Assembly (NCBI GenBank): GCA_039720395.1
Contig: CM077826.1
Coordinates: forward strand, 16,115,962-16,179,961
Origin: Liquidambar formosana
Taxonomy: Eukaryota; Streptophyta; Magnoliopsida; Saxifragales; Altingiaceae
DNA: 64,000 nt
Direction: 5' to 3'
Shown: piece after piece, positions 1 through 11,886 of the stretch
Layout of the letters: each line of letters starts with the position of its first letter
How positions within the stretch are numbered: position 1 is the first letter of the stretch
Notes under the pieces: model-generated
Database searches by the model: none
What the model saw: only the letters and a program-made list of their open reading frames with translations
What the model was told of the DNA's origin: nothing
Made by a program: the position numbers and the translations under genes

Positions 1-1521
1 TCTTACCTTTTGCTGATCAAAAAAAAAAAAAAAAAAAAAAAAAAGAAAGAACAGAAAGAAAGAAAAAAAGATAGTTTTATATGTACTCCTCTATTATTAT
101 GCACACCTAAACACACACAACTTGCTTATGCTGGTATAAATGAAATGGGAATTTATACTATTGTTTATGCATTGAAATGGGTAAAGATTGTGGTGATAAG
201 AGGTGGACAAGGTGTCAATCCATCCGTAGATCTGTGGTGCATGGTTGCAGCTGAAGGGTATTTTATTTTGGGGAAAATATAAGGTGGACTTTAGGCTGGA
301 TAAGAATTTCACTTAGACTTATAGTTCTGCAAATCCTATTTCAAGGACTCATGACCAAAGTCCCCTTTTTTAAAATTCTCAATGACATGCACATTATCTG
401 TATTGCGTGCTTACTAAATCTAAAAGATTTATAAATAGTTAGGAACTTAGGGTAAACTTTGTATCTATCTGTTTTAATATTTCATGTTTTAGACATTTGG
501 GAATTTGTTTGAAAGCTTTCATTTGAACCTCTCCTGTTACTTCACTACAAGAAAAATGATTGAAGAATTCTAATTCAATCATCCTTGACAAGAATGATAA
601 TTGTACAAAATGTAGAAAACATTCATTATATTTTGACCTATGTTAAAATTTTCTAAAATGATAAGACAATGAATGTGTGTTTTTTTATCATCTAAAGTAG
701 AGTATTTTGTGTTGATAGATCTATCTTTTTGCTAGTAGCTCATTGTTACACAGAACTGAAGAAGGATTTTGCTTTTTGCAGGTAATAGAGCATTTCTATG
801 CTTTTATTTTGCATGCTAAAGGGAGAAATTTGATGTTGACATTGATTGGGCCTTAATTAGTTCAAAAGTTGGTATGATATGTGGAGATTTTGTTTTTTCC
901 CATTTCTACATTTTTAGCTCTTTCTTTTTGTGATTAGCACACTGTTACATAGAACTATGTTAAATAGATTTTGCCTTTTGCAGGTGTGTGGGTGAGATAG
1001 AGAGAGAGAGATAGAGGAAGGGATATTTTGCTTTGATAGAGTCAAAGAAATGGGAGCAAACTAACACTGAAGCTTTTGTGGATGCTCACTCTTCTAATTC
1101 GTTCCATTTTTTTTTTTTTTTTTTTTTTTGTTTCTCACCTGATGGTTTCTTTTTGTGTAGTTGAATCATGCACCATGGCAAAAGGGGAAATTTTTTTGAA
1201 GATGTTGCCTTTCTAGATTTGTTTTTCATTTTAACATCTAAAATATTGTAGCACTAGTTAGGTCAAAGGAATGGTGACTTTTGAAACCATGTTATTGTAA
1301 TCCAATGAAATGAAAATGATGTTTTTATAATTAATGAGTGATTTAATTTGCTTTGTTATTTTATTTGTCTCTTTTTTCTATTTGTCTTAATTTCTTTCAT
1401 TTCATATTGAGAATTTAATTATTGAGTAATTTGTATAAACAGGTTGATGTATCAAATTTAATAACAGGTTTGTAGAGTAGTAAATAGTATATAACATATT
1501 TTTTGTATATGAATACCACCA

Positions 1522-1555
<34 letters not shown>

Positions 1556-1604
1556 AGCCATATATAAGATGACTGTTTTTTATAGTCATCTTTTAATACA
1601 TAAG
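1..1604. other. AT-rich unassigned flank
   Basis: No coding region is supported here. The stretch has poly-A runs near 19-45 and 1524-1552, a poly-T run near 1109-1130 and a GA microsatellite near 997-1012. Two similar blocks of about 65 bp (about 715-782 and 905-985) each end in a pyrimidine-rich TTTTGCAG, like an intron acceptor. The short ORFs are low-complexity translations. It could be intron or UTR of a host gene. The missing last exon of the ligase pseudogene further right was looked for here and not found. Confidence 0.5.
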
Positions 1605-4374
1605 TGTGAACCCCGGAAATTGGGCCCACGAGGGATTGAAAAGAAAGTGGGTTTGAAAAAAGAAAAAGGAAAGGAGTCGCCACCTTATATTTTAAAGGAA
1701 ACAAGGAAAACCCTAAAAATCAGGTTGTTTTAGGAAAACAATTTGAATGACTCCATAAAAAAAGGAAAGGCAAAAACCAATCTTTTGAAAACCAAAGAAA
1801 TCGGGGATTCGGAGGCTAAGTTATGACATGGGAAGGTTCTAGGCAAAGCCTATAGGCACCCATGTCACCCTTTCGGTCTCTCAGTTCATTTGGGCTAAAT
1901 TAAAGTCTTTCCATACAAAAATCAGCAAGTATATCATCACAAGAATTGCATGCATATCATATACTTCATTCATCCATCCATGCATAATAAGCAAATAAAA
2001 ACAGAAAATAAAAAGAAGAAAAGAAAACATAAATAAACCTAGGATGCTTGGATCCTAGAACGGACTTGAGCCTCACGAAGAGCGCCTACGTACCATGCAA
2101 CGAAATACATAGATCAAAGTCCACGTAGTTCGATTAGAACTAAGGTTAAATCCTAATACAAACCTATGGTTAAAACCCTAGGTTTCCTTATTTGATCAAA
2201 AGAGTTGAATATGATAGAAAGTTTGATTTTAGGAAAGAAATCTACAAAATGGAAACTTTAATAAAAACCAGAATTTTGTTGGTTAAGGAAACCTCTAATT
2301 AAACCATAGGATCATATTAAAAATTAACCCTAAATAGGGAGAAGAGAATGAGTTAAGAAGAAAGGTGAATTGGGGCACCTTCACACCCACTTACCTGAGC
2401 GCAATTAGCTCCAAGCATTTAGCCATTTCAGACATAAGCAGCCCTATTTGCCATGGGACAAATACCACACCTATTTGCACCCTTACAAGTGCTCAAAACC
2501 ATGCAAAAACACTAACATGCAAATCTGGACAGAATAGTATTATGACCTAAAATCATCCACTAAGCATGCCAATAGCAAAAACAGCGAACAATAATAAGTC
2601 CTAACATATTCCTAGAACCATATCATGCATAAAAACCCTAAAACATACTAACATGCATGCAAAACTACCATGTTTACTCCATATGAAAAACATATACAGC
2701 AAACACGAAGAAAAACCAAATAAAAAAGTCTACTTTATCATGCTATATGAAAACAAACACGAAACAATGACTCTAAAACCCTAAACTCACAAATATGCTT
2801 AAAAACATACAAAACATACTTTAATCATGCTAAAACCAAACTAAACAGAAATTAAATCATGCATATTAACTAACTAAAGCAATATAACATGATGAAAATC
2901 CTAACTCTAACATGCAATGACACTAATCCTAACACAAGGACAATAGGAGCACACGAATCATAACTATGCATTAAAAACCTAAAGGACAGCCCTAAAGCAT
3001 GCTAAACAGTAGATAAAAAATAGATATTCCATGTATATTAACTAGCTAGAGTGTTAATACATGATAAAAAAGTCACCTTTAACATGCAATAAGCCTAACC
3101 CATATGAGAACCTAGTTTAAGCTTGAATAGAGAAGGAGAATACCTTAGGAAGTGGCTCCCCTTGTGTTTGTAATTGTTCGTGGCTCCTCAGGTCTTTAGA
3201 GTGAATCAAACCAACACGAATCCTCCTCTTTGTCAAAGTGGTATCACAGCAAAGAGATCAAAACTCACTCAACTTTGAAAAGAAATAGAAAACAAAAAGA
3301 GAACAAGAGAAAAGAAAAAGTGATTCTCGTCACTTTGCAGCAGCAGCAACTTCAATCGCGTTTTTGGGTATGAAAACGTTGGATTTGGACAAAGCTTGTG
3401 AAATACAAAGTTGTAGAGAATTAAATTATCTTTCTAACAAGACCAAGTTCATTAAATGCTGACTTCGGATGAAAACGTTATGATTAAAATACGACTGCTG
3501 GTTTTCAGAAAATCTGCTGCTGAATTATGACGAATTTCACTCCCTCCAAACCCTCTTCTCCTCTCCCTTGTTTAAAGACATTAAGAGAGTATTTATAGCT
3601 GAAATCTGAAGTTTCCCTTTCCTTCCTGGACTAGGTTTCCTTGGAGAATAATCAAAAGGTATTTTATAATGATAAAAGACTTCTAATCTGAATAGGAAAA
3701 GGAAATTGTCTTTTATAAAAATTGGGAGACTGACTGCTAACACGCATGCACATGTATCGTATGTGCGTACACACACTCATCACATACGTACACGTGTTAG
3801 TGTCATGATAAAAATGGCTAATTTAATAAAATAATTTTCTTTTCATTTTAACCAAAAATCTCATGCTGTGATTCGCACTAATTCTTCAAGGATAATCCGT
3901 AAATAACCACACTAAACTCATCATCAGGCCATATCAAAATTGAACTTCATGAAACACTTTTGAGGGTAAAATGATGACTAATGAAAGTCAATTTGAAAAG
4001 ATTTGATTGGTAATTGTGAGTCAATTAGAGCTAACCCAAGGAAGGGTCAATTAACCAACTTGAACCACATCGAGCCATTGACTTACCAAATTGACACTAA
4101 AAATACCTCTTATGCATCCATATGAACTCCAATTGACAATTTGGAGATCATTCCAAGGTCAAATGAAAAGTTTGGGACTTAAAAGACGATTATGCCCCTC
4201 AAGTCACAAAAGCTCTTATTATCCCTCAAGATCAACTCCAATTTGAACCAAAATTCATATCCATTGTCCTTGTGACTCTAGAAAACTAATGCAAGTGACT
4301 AGACTCAAAAACAAAACAAAAACATGCATGAAATGATGAGCCCTAGTAAGGTGGTGCAAAAATGGGGTGTGACA
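1605..4374 (-). repeat. 3' LTR of element A
   Basis: Starts TGTGAACCCC and ends GGGTGTGACA on the plus strand, so in element sense it runs TGTCACACCC to GGGGTTCACA. The same sequence recurs at 34081-36715 and 62919-64000. A carries about 170 bp (roughly 3930-4100) that B's LTR lacks, and B has a short insertion near 35620, so the LTRs are clearly diverged. No gene is present; short ORFs inside are spurious. Confidence 0.88.
3590..3597 (-). promoter_or_regulatory. TATA box of LTR A
   Basis: TATAAATA on the minus strand, about 780 bp into the LTR. It is kept in LTR B at 36092-36099 and has a counterpart in LTR D at 38361-38368. Position and orientation fit the Pol II promoter driving the genomic RNA. 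Confidence 0.6.
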
Positions 4375-4419
4375 GAAGCCCCTCATTGGCGAACAAGTTA
4401 CACTTGTGAACCAATGATA
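4375..4419 (-). promoter_or_regulatory. Polypurine tract with adjacent hairpin (A)
   Basis: In element sense a purine-rich AATGAGGGG followed by CTTC lies directly before the 3' LTR start, as expected for the plus-strand DNA primer. The 35 nt before it (4385-4419) fold as a two-part stem: outer arms TCATTGG and CCAATGA, inner arms ACAAGT and ACTTGT. The same structure with changed paired bases is found in element D at 37367-37401. Confidence 0.65.
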
Positions 4420-4499
4420 AAGAACAACCCATTTTTGGCCAAAAAGCCCGGAGAAATCACACACTGATACCAACAATGATGGGAGGTTGAAAACCTGAG

Positions 4500-6260
4500 A
4501 CTGAAATAAGGAAGTGTACTCAAGTCATGAGTATACTTAAACCACTGGGGGTTGATGATTGTCAAGAGAAGCATATTCAAGCCACTACGAATGAACATAC
4601 TTTTGAAATGGAGAAATATATTCTAGTCACGAATATATTTAACCAAGTGATGAGAATGAGATCTGAAAAGTACGTTCAAGTGACGAACGTACCTTGGAAA
4701 TGGAGAAGTATATTCAGGTCACGAATATATTTAACCAAGTGAGTGACAAAAAATCTGAGAAGTATACTCAAATGATGAGTATACCACTGAAATGGAGAAA
4801 TATATTCAGGTCACGAATATATTTAACCAAGTAATTTGAGAATAAAATCTGAGAAGTATACTCAAGTGGTGAGCATACCATTGAAATGGAGAAATATATC
4901 CAAGCGATGGATATCTTTAACCAAGTAGGATAAGAATAATCTGAGAGGTGTATTCAAGTGATGAGTGTACTTTTGAAATGGAGAAATATATTCAGGTCAC
5001 GAACATATTTAACCAAGTGATGAAAAAGATGCTGAGAAATATACTCAAGTGATGAGTATACTTAATGATTGAAAAAGACTGAGAAGTACGTTCAAGTGAT
5101 GAACATACTTTTGAAATGGAGAAATGTATCCAAGTGATGGATATATTTAACCAAGTAAGCTGAGGAGTACACTCAAGTGATGAGCATACCATTGAAATGG
5201 AGAAATATATCCAAACGACGGATATATTTAACCAAGTAAGATAAGAATAATCTGAGAAGTGTACTCAAGTGATGAGTACACCATTGAAATGGAGAAATAT
5301 ATTCTAGTCACGAATATACTTAACCAAGTAAGTGACAAGTATGTTTGAGTGATAAACATACCATTGAAATAGAGAAATATATCCAAGTGATGGATATACT
5401 TAACCAAGTAAGTGACAAGTATGTTTAAGTGATAAACATACCATTGAAATAGAGAAATATATCCAAGCGATGGATATACTTAAGCAAGTAAGATAGAGAA
5501 TAATCTGAGAAGTGTACTCAAGTGATGAGTACACCATTGAAATGGAGAAATATATTCTAGTCATGAATATATTTAACCAAGTAAGTGACAAATATTCTGA
5601 GAAGTATGTTCAAGTGATGAACATACTATTGAAATGGAGAAATATATTCAAGTGATGAATATACTTAACCAAGTAAGTGGCAAAATATCTGAGAAGTATA
5701 CTCAAGTGATGAGTATACCATTGAAATGGAAAAAATATACCCAAGTGGTGGATATACTTAACCAAGTAAGTGACAAATGATCTGAGAAGTATGTTCAAGT
5801 GATGAACATACCATTGAAATGGAAAAAATATACCCAAGTGGTGGATATACTTAACCAAGTAAGTGACGAAATATCTGAGAAGTATACTCGAGTGATGAGT
5901 ATACCATTGAAATGGAGAAATATATTCAAGTGATGAATATATTTAACCAAGTAAGTGATAATGAGGATCTGAAACTAGGAAGCATATTCAATGGGTGAAC
6001 ATGCTTTTGAAATGGAAGAATATATTCAAGTGATGAATATATTCAACCAAGTATGATAGAGAATGAGAATTTGAAGCTGAGAAGCATATTCAAAGAGTGA
6101 ATACACTTTTGAAATGGAAGAATATATTCAAGTGATGAGTATATTCAACCAAGTGGGATGGAAAATCAAGAATTTGAAACTGATGAGTATATTCAAAGGG
6201 TGAATACACTTTTGAAATGGAAGAATATATTCAAGTGATGAATACATTCAACCAAGTGAG
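4500..6260. repeat. Tandem hairpin array of element A
   Basis: About 37 short inverted repeats follow each other every 40-55 bp, alternating between two spacer types (CCATTGAAATGGAGAA and TTAACCAAGTAAGTGA). Most have 8-9 bp arms around the loop AGTGA. Examples of arm pairs: TATACTCA/TGAGTATA, GTATGTTCA/TGAACATAC, GTGTACTCA/TGAGTACAC, ATATATCCA/TGGATATAT, GTATGTTTA/TAAACATAC. Arms differ between units but remain complementary. The array lies between the antisense ORF and the 3' LTR, where Tat elements are known to carry tandem repeats. Short ORFs here are repeat translations, not genes. Confidence 0.9.
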
Positions 6261-6540
6261 ATGAAAAATCAAGATTTGACATGAGAATATATGATCAATT
6301 TATCAAGATTAAACAAGCATGGTACAAGAGGAAAGTGTCTTAACACATTGTCACTTGAGTTGGCATGGCACAGGGGAAATATATTCAACCCTTTTGAACA
6401 TAAAATCAATTCAAGGAATTGATTTCAAGATGGAATTTGATTGATTTTAAGCTCAAAAAGTGTTGAATATCTCATTTGGAAGGAGGTTTGATCACGCATC
6501 AAGGCGAGACAAAGCGAGAAGCAAAACCAAAACAAAGTGG

Positions 6541-6600
6541 CTTGGGTGACCACCAGGCCTCGGGAGGCTAGCCGCCCAGGCCTGGGTGGTTACCCGAGCC
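6541..6600. repeat. GC-rich imperfect palindrome upstream of antisense ORF (A)
   Basis: A 60-bp block with GGGTGACCACC on one side, GGCTAGCC in the middle and GGGTGGTTACCC on the other. It lies about 90 bp before the TATA box of the antisense ORF. It recurs in B at 14664-14724 and in LTR D at 38112-38176, where the centre is the perfect palindrome GGCGGCTAGCCGCC. Confidence 0.6.
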
Positions 6601-6685
6601 CGAAGCGGAAATCCCACTTTGAATAGGAAACTTCCTATTCTGATGGGTTTTTTCCTATTTGAACTTGGATTTGTAACATTTTCCC

Positions 6686-6693
6686 TATAAAAA
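6686..6693 (+). promoter_or_regulatory. TATA box of antisense ORF (A)
   Basis: TATAAAAA 56 bp before the ATG at 6742, in the context CCCTATAAAAACAC. It is conserved in B at 14810-14817. This suggests the antisense ORF has its own Pol II promoter inside the element. Confidence 0.6.
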
Positions 6694-6741
6694 CACATCC
6701 AAGAGGTTCCTAAACCTACTTGTATTCATTCATTAGAAATT

Positions 6742-8028
6742 ATGGAGGCTCTAGACAAATTTTTAGGAGGGTTTTTGAGAGTTATGAGTGCTGAAGCAAA
6801 ATCTGAGTTCAAGTGCTTTGGCTTGGATCCATTGCTCTCCTTGAGGCATGTGAGGCTTGAAACGAACCTCTTGACTGCTGCTACATATTTTTGGGATCCT
6901 CAAGTTCATGTGTTCCGCTTCAACTATGAAGAACTGTGCCCAACCATGGAGGAATTCTATGCATTGTATGGAGTTTCAACGGTAGGTCCTTTCATTCTCC
7001 CTACTCCTCGCCCAAGCTTTCTTACTTCTTTCTCCAATCTACTTGGGATTCACTCACAATATGCCTCTACGTTTGTAAAGGACCATATGGTAGACTTGAT
7101 GAAATTGGCAACCTCTTTTTTAGCTTGTGATAGTAAAGGTATTCTGAATTTTACCTTTCCTATTAAGCATGCACTTGCCTTTTGCCTCATTGGTCGTTTT
7201 CTTATTTCCACTGGTACTCCACATGTTCCCGTTCAAATCTGTGACTTGATTCCTCTCCTTGCCAAGGGCCATAACTTGATTCCCATGGTGCTAGCTGAAA
7301 CCCTGAATGGTTTGGATAAAACTCATGAGGACCCAAAGGTTCCTTTATGAGGTAGCCCCATTCTACTGCAGATGTGGTTGCTTGAAAGACTGAATTTCTT
7401 GTCACCAGTTGCCATTACACCGTACAAGCCCCAGCATTACTGCCTTCGCCGCATTGAACTGCCTGGGCAATTTTCATTGAGAGATTGGCTAGGTTACTTC
7501 CAAACCCTTTCATGGAGGAACATCAAGTGGTTTGTCTTTATATGGGGCTGTAGTGAACAGGTGCTTCTGCGAACTTCTGGATGCGTCATGGTAAGACTCA
7601 TAGGACTGAGGTCTACTTCCTTCTATTGGCCTTCAAGGGTTCTTCGTCAGATGGGTGGCATGCAAACCATACCCACTTTCTTGAAAGGCGACTATCCTGT
7701 GGTGCCTGCGGGTCTTTCTGTAGTGACTTGGGCGAAGGACCGATGGCCTAGCAAGTTGATACTAACCCAAGTTACGAATACTGATGGTCCGTATATGATG
7801 AGCCCCGAGTATAAGGAATGGTTGAAAAGCAATTTAGGTGAGAGAGAGACTACTCGAAGAGAAAGGATTTTTGGACTTATCAAGAACAATGAACTTGGAC
7901 CTTGCAGAGAAGATATTATGGAAGCAGTGACAACAGCTTATGAACATGACTTGAGGAAGAAAAGAAGACATGCAAGAGAGGAGAAGAAAGCTGAAGAGCA
8001 AGCTGCAAAGAAGCCCAAGAAAAACTGA
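6742..8028 (+). pseudogene. Antisense ORF of Gypsy element A (DUF7745-like / plant mobile domain-like), nonsense-broken
   Basis: About 428 codons, transcribed opposite to gag-pol and converging with the end of pol. The protein starts MEALDKFLGGFLRVM and contains a region like the plant DUF7745 family, related in style to the plant mobile domain carried by some plant retrotransposons; this assignment is from memory of the family. The C-terminus is lysine- and arginine-rich (KKRRHAREEKKAEE), possibly nucleic-acid binding or a nuclear signal. The frame is kept throughout except for one TGA at 7348-7350, where copy B has GGA. B carries different lesions, so the parental ORF was probably intact. 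The start is chosen by the TATA box 56 bp upstream. Function is unknown. Confidence 0.72.
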
Positions 8029-8335
8029 AGACTCAATAGAATAGGATATTTATGGCATATTTATAGTTCTTTTACTTAATACCAATGAATTGCTATGTCA
8101 ATCAATTTTAGTTTTGAATAAATTGCCAATACTAAATCGAATTTGGGATTTTGTTGTTTGATTTAGACCGCACCCAAGGTAACTTTATGGGTTGCCTACG
8201 TATCTCCATGGTTTTTTTTCTTCTTTTTTTTTTTGTTTTTTTTTTGTTTTTTTGAATGGAGAATCAGGTCTTACGTAGTTCTCATGCCTTAACTTTTGCC
8301 TAGGCCGCCCTTACGGGTTTTCAACCTAGTAGGCC
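8029..8335. other. Spacer between convergent antisense ORF and pol
   Basis: About 307 bp with a long T-rich stretch (8211-8252). It probably holds the 3' end signals of the antisense transcript. The T-run length differs in B (16337-16395). No coding evidence. Confidence 0.5.
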
Positions 8336-11300
8336 TCAAACATGATATTTTTTCAATTGGTCCAAATTAGTTGGACGAGCGAACTCAATTCCATCTAAAT
8401 CCATGAGGCGAACAGCCCCTGCTGGCAATATCTCTTTGATAATGTATGGCCCACCCCAACTTGGCTTGAATTTTCCCCGCGGATCGAACACTGGAGCTCT
8501 GATTTCTTTCAGCACTACATCCCCTTTCTTTAGACCTCGATCTTTGACATGCTTGTTGAATGCTCTGGCAACTCTCCGTTGATACCCCTGAACATGATAC
8601 AGTGCCCTTAAACGCCTTTCATCCAGCAAAGCTAACTCATCATAGCGGCTCTTAACCCAGTCCACTTCTGTTATCTGGCTCTCTACGGCAACTCTTAGTG
8701 AAGGAACTTCCAATTCAACTGGCAACACGGCCTCCATTCCATAAACTAGAGAATAAGGGGTAGCCCCTGTTGACGATCTTATTGATGTTCTGTAACCCCA
8801 TAGAGCCAATGGCAACTTCTCATGCCAGTCTGTGTGTGAGTCCGCAGTCTTCTGTAGTATCTTCTTGATGTTCTTGTTAGCTGCTTCCACCGCTCCATTA
8901 GTCTGAGGACGGTATGGTGACAACAGATGGTGGGCTATGCCGTACTTTTGCAAGAGCTCATGGGTTTCTTTCTGAAAGTGCTGGCCATTGTCTGAGATAA
9001 CTTCATGCGGTACCCCATATCGATAGATGATGCTGTGCTGTATGAACTGTGCTACCTTCTTGGAATTCAAGGTCTTGAAGGACGCTGCTTCCACCCACTT
9101 AGTGAAGTAGTCGATGGCAACCAGGATGTATTCATGCCCATTTGATGCCTTTGGCTTGATTTGTCCGATGATATCTATCCCCCACACCGCGAATGGCCAA
9201 GGTGACGACATACTCGTTAAAGGCATAGAAGGCAAATGTTGTCCACTGGCGAACAGTTGGCATTTGTGGCACTTCTTGACATGTGCGTGGCAGTCTCTTT
9301 CCATGGTGGACCAATAATAACCTAACCTCATGATTTTCTTAGCTAACATATAGCCATTCATATGCGGAGCCCCTGTCCCTTCATGGATTTCTTTAATCAG
9401 ATGCTCAGCTTCTTCCTCGGTGACACACAGCAGGTGGATCCCGTCGTATGATCTCCGATATAGCTTTCCTCCACAAAGTACATAGTGACTTGCCAACCGC
9501 CTTAGGGTTTTTCTATCAATGCGAGATGCTCCTTCTGGGTACTCCCTTTCTTCAATGAACTTCTTTATGTCATGGAACCACGGACGGCCATCATTCACTT
9601 CCCCTCCTCGGATTGCACAACAGTACACAGGCTTGTCTCGGCATTCTATTACCAACGGCTTCACATTTCCCCCTTCAGGTATCTCCACCATGGATGCTAG
9701 GGTCGCCAAGGCATCGGCGAACTGGTTCTTGTTTCTTGAAAGGTAGTTGAACTCTATCTCTGAGAACTCCTTGGTTAGAGCTTCCAGATAGGCATGGTAG
9801 GGTAGCAGCTTCTCATCTCGAGTTTTCCATTCCCCTTTTATCTGATAAATGATTAGCGCCGAGTCCCCGAACACTTCTAATTCTTTGATCCCCAATTCAA
9901 GTGTCGCTTCCAATGCTAGGATACAGGCCTCATATTCAGCAATGTTGTTGGTGGCTTCGAACCCCAACTTGACCGCCAACGGTGTAAATGCTTCTTCGGG
10001 TGAGACCAGCAGGACTCCTATCCCATAACCTTTCTTATTGGCTGCCCCATCGAAGTATACTCTCCAAGTTTTTCTACCAATCTCTAGCACGTCCTCATCT
10101 GGGAATTGATCGTTGAATGGAGCGGATGATGACACCGGACAGCTGGCTAGGTAGTCTGCGATGACGCTTCCCTTGATAGATTTCTGATTCACGTACTTGA
10201 TGTCGAATTCATTGAGGAGAATTGACTATCGAGCAGTTCTGAATGACAATACTGGCCTTTCTACCAGGTACTTCAACGGGTCCATGCGACTTATCAAGAA
10301 CACTTCGAAGGACATCATGTAGTGCCAGAGTTTCTGCGTCGCCCATACTAGTGCCACACAAGCCTTTTCAATTGCATTGTACTTCACTTCATAGTCTGTC
10401 ATTTTCTTGCTTAAGTAATAAATGGCATTCTCCTTTGTAGACCCTTCGAGATATTGAGCTAACAAAGCTCCCGTCGCGGTTTCGGTGACCGTTAAGTATA
10501 ACAAAAGCGGCGCACCTTGCCGTGGGGGAACTAAGATTGGAGGATTGCTCAAGTATCTCTTAATGGTCTCAAAGGCCTCTTGGCATTCTTCGTTCCATAC
10601 TTTTGGCACACCTTTCTTAAGCAATTTGAAGATTGGTTCGCAAACCATGGTCAAGTTGGCAATGAATCGGCTTATGTATTGAACTCTTCCCAGAAAACCC
10701 CGGATTTGCTTCTCAGTGCTAGGCGGGCTCCATCTCCACAATAGCTTTTATCTTCCCTGGGTCCACTTCGATACCTCTCTGAGTGATCATAAACCCCAAT
10801 AACTTGCCTGCAGTGACACCAAAAGCGCACTTCTGTGGGTTGAGACGGAGATTGTACTTTTTTGCTCGCTCTAGGAATTTCTCTAGTGCCTTGAAATGCC
10901 CTTCTCTATCCACAGACTTCACGATCATATCATCGACGTAAACCTCGACTTCCTTATGGATCATATCATGCAATAGGGTCGTAGCTGCTCTTTGGTAAGT
11001 AGCCCCAGCGTTTCTTAAGCCAAAGGGCATTACCTTGTAACAGTACGTTCCCCATTGCATGATAAAGGCTGTTTTCTCCATGTCTTGAGGCGCCATCTTT
11101 ATCTGGTTATACCCGGAGAATCCGTCCATGAAGGAGAGGAGTGCATGTCCCACTGTACTATCCACCAACACGTCGATATGGGGTAAAGGAAAGTCATCCT
11201 TAGGGCTCGCGGCGTTGAGATCTCGGAAATCGACACACATCCTTACTTTCCCATCTTTTTTAGGCACAGGCACTATATTCGACAACCACTCGGGGTACTC

Positions 11301-11715
11301 CACAACTTGGAGGAAACCCGCGTCTAGTTGTTTAGTTACCTCTTCTTTTACTTTTAGGGCCCATTCTGGTTTTAATCTTCTGAGTTTCTGCTTTACCGGC
11401 TTCTTTAGGGAATTAGTGGGGATATAGTGTTGCACAATATCGGGGTCGATGCCAGGCATGTCTTCATAAGACCATGCAAAAGCCATAATGTTGGCTTTCA
11501 AGAGAGAGATCATCTTTTCTTTTTCAACGGGGGAGAGGGTTTTCCCAATTTTAACTATTCTTGGCAATTCATTCGTCCCTAAGTTGATTGATTCCAATTC
11601 ATCCATATTAGGTTCGGTGACGCCCCTTTTCCTTTGCTCAACGAGCTCCGGGGGGACATCGTTCTTAGGATCTATATCCATGCCATAAATATCCATAGAG
11701 GAGAGAAAAGAGACA
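8336..11715 (-). pseudogene. pol of element A: RT, RNase H, second RNase H, integrase
   Basis: Begins at the intron acceptor at 11716; the first Met is at 11696. Domain order: Ty3-type RT with YVDDMIVKS, a Ty3 RNase H-like region, then a second archaeal-like RNase H (starting WRVYFDGAANKKGYG), then integrase with an HHCC zinc motif (CHKCQ), the core aspartates (GIDIIG, ISDNGQHF), and the glutamate in GAVEAANKN. No chromodomain is seen. Dual RNase H marks the Tat lineage. Two lesions: a 1-nt insertion near 10725 (GCGGGCTCC against GCGGCTCC in B) and a TAG at 10226-10228 replacing a Trp codon. It is otherwise nearly identical to B's pol. Confidence 0.9.
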
Positions 11716-11886
11716 CTGCATATATAGAGAAAGAAAGCACACTTTATTGACTAGGAATAATGGGAATGACACACAAAAGAAAGAAGGAAAACAAACAAAT
11801 CTGTATCAATACTATGACTCCACAAAGTGAGTAAAGTAGATACATCTTATTGAATTAGGGAAATATTACTAAACTAAGACACCTAC
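11716..11886 (-). other. Spliceosomal-type intron between gag-pro and pol (A)
   Basis: 171 nt, donor GTAGGT and acceptor TATATGCAG behind a pyrimidine tract. Removing it deletes the gag-pro stop codon and joins the ORFs in frame: two exon bases plus 19 bases up to the pol Met give seven codons. The same intron is at 19853-20023 in B. Ogre elements are known to have an intron at this place. Confidence 0.75.

Noticed and set aside
4527..5858. Several ORFs of 60-82 codons in the hairpin array that look like a repetitive protein
   Set aside because: They are translations of the nucleotide repeat on several frames and strands; stems and loops, not codons, are conserved.
4500..6260. CRISPR-like regular repeats
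   Set aside because: Units are inverted repeats with variable arms and no fixed direct repeat plus unique spacer, in a plant retrotransposon.
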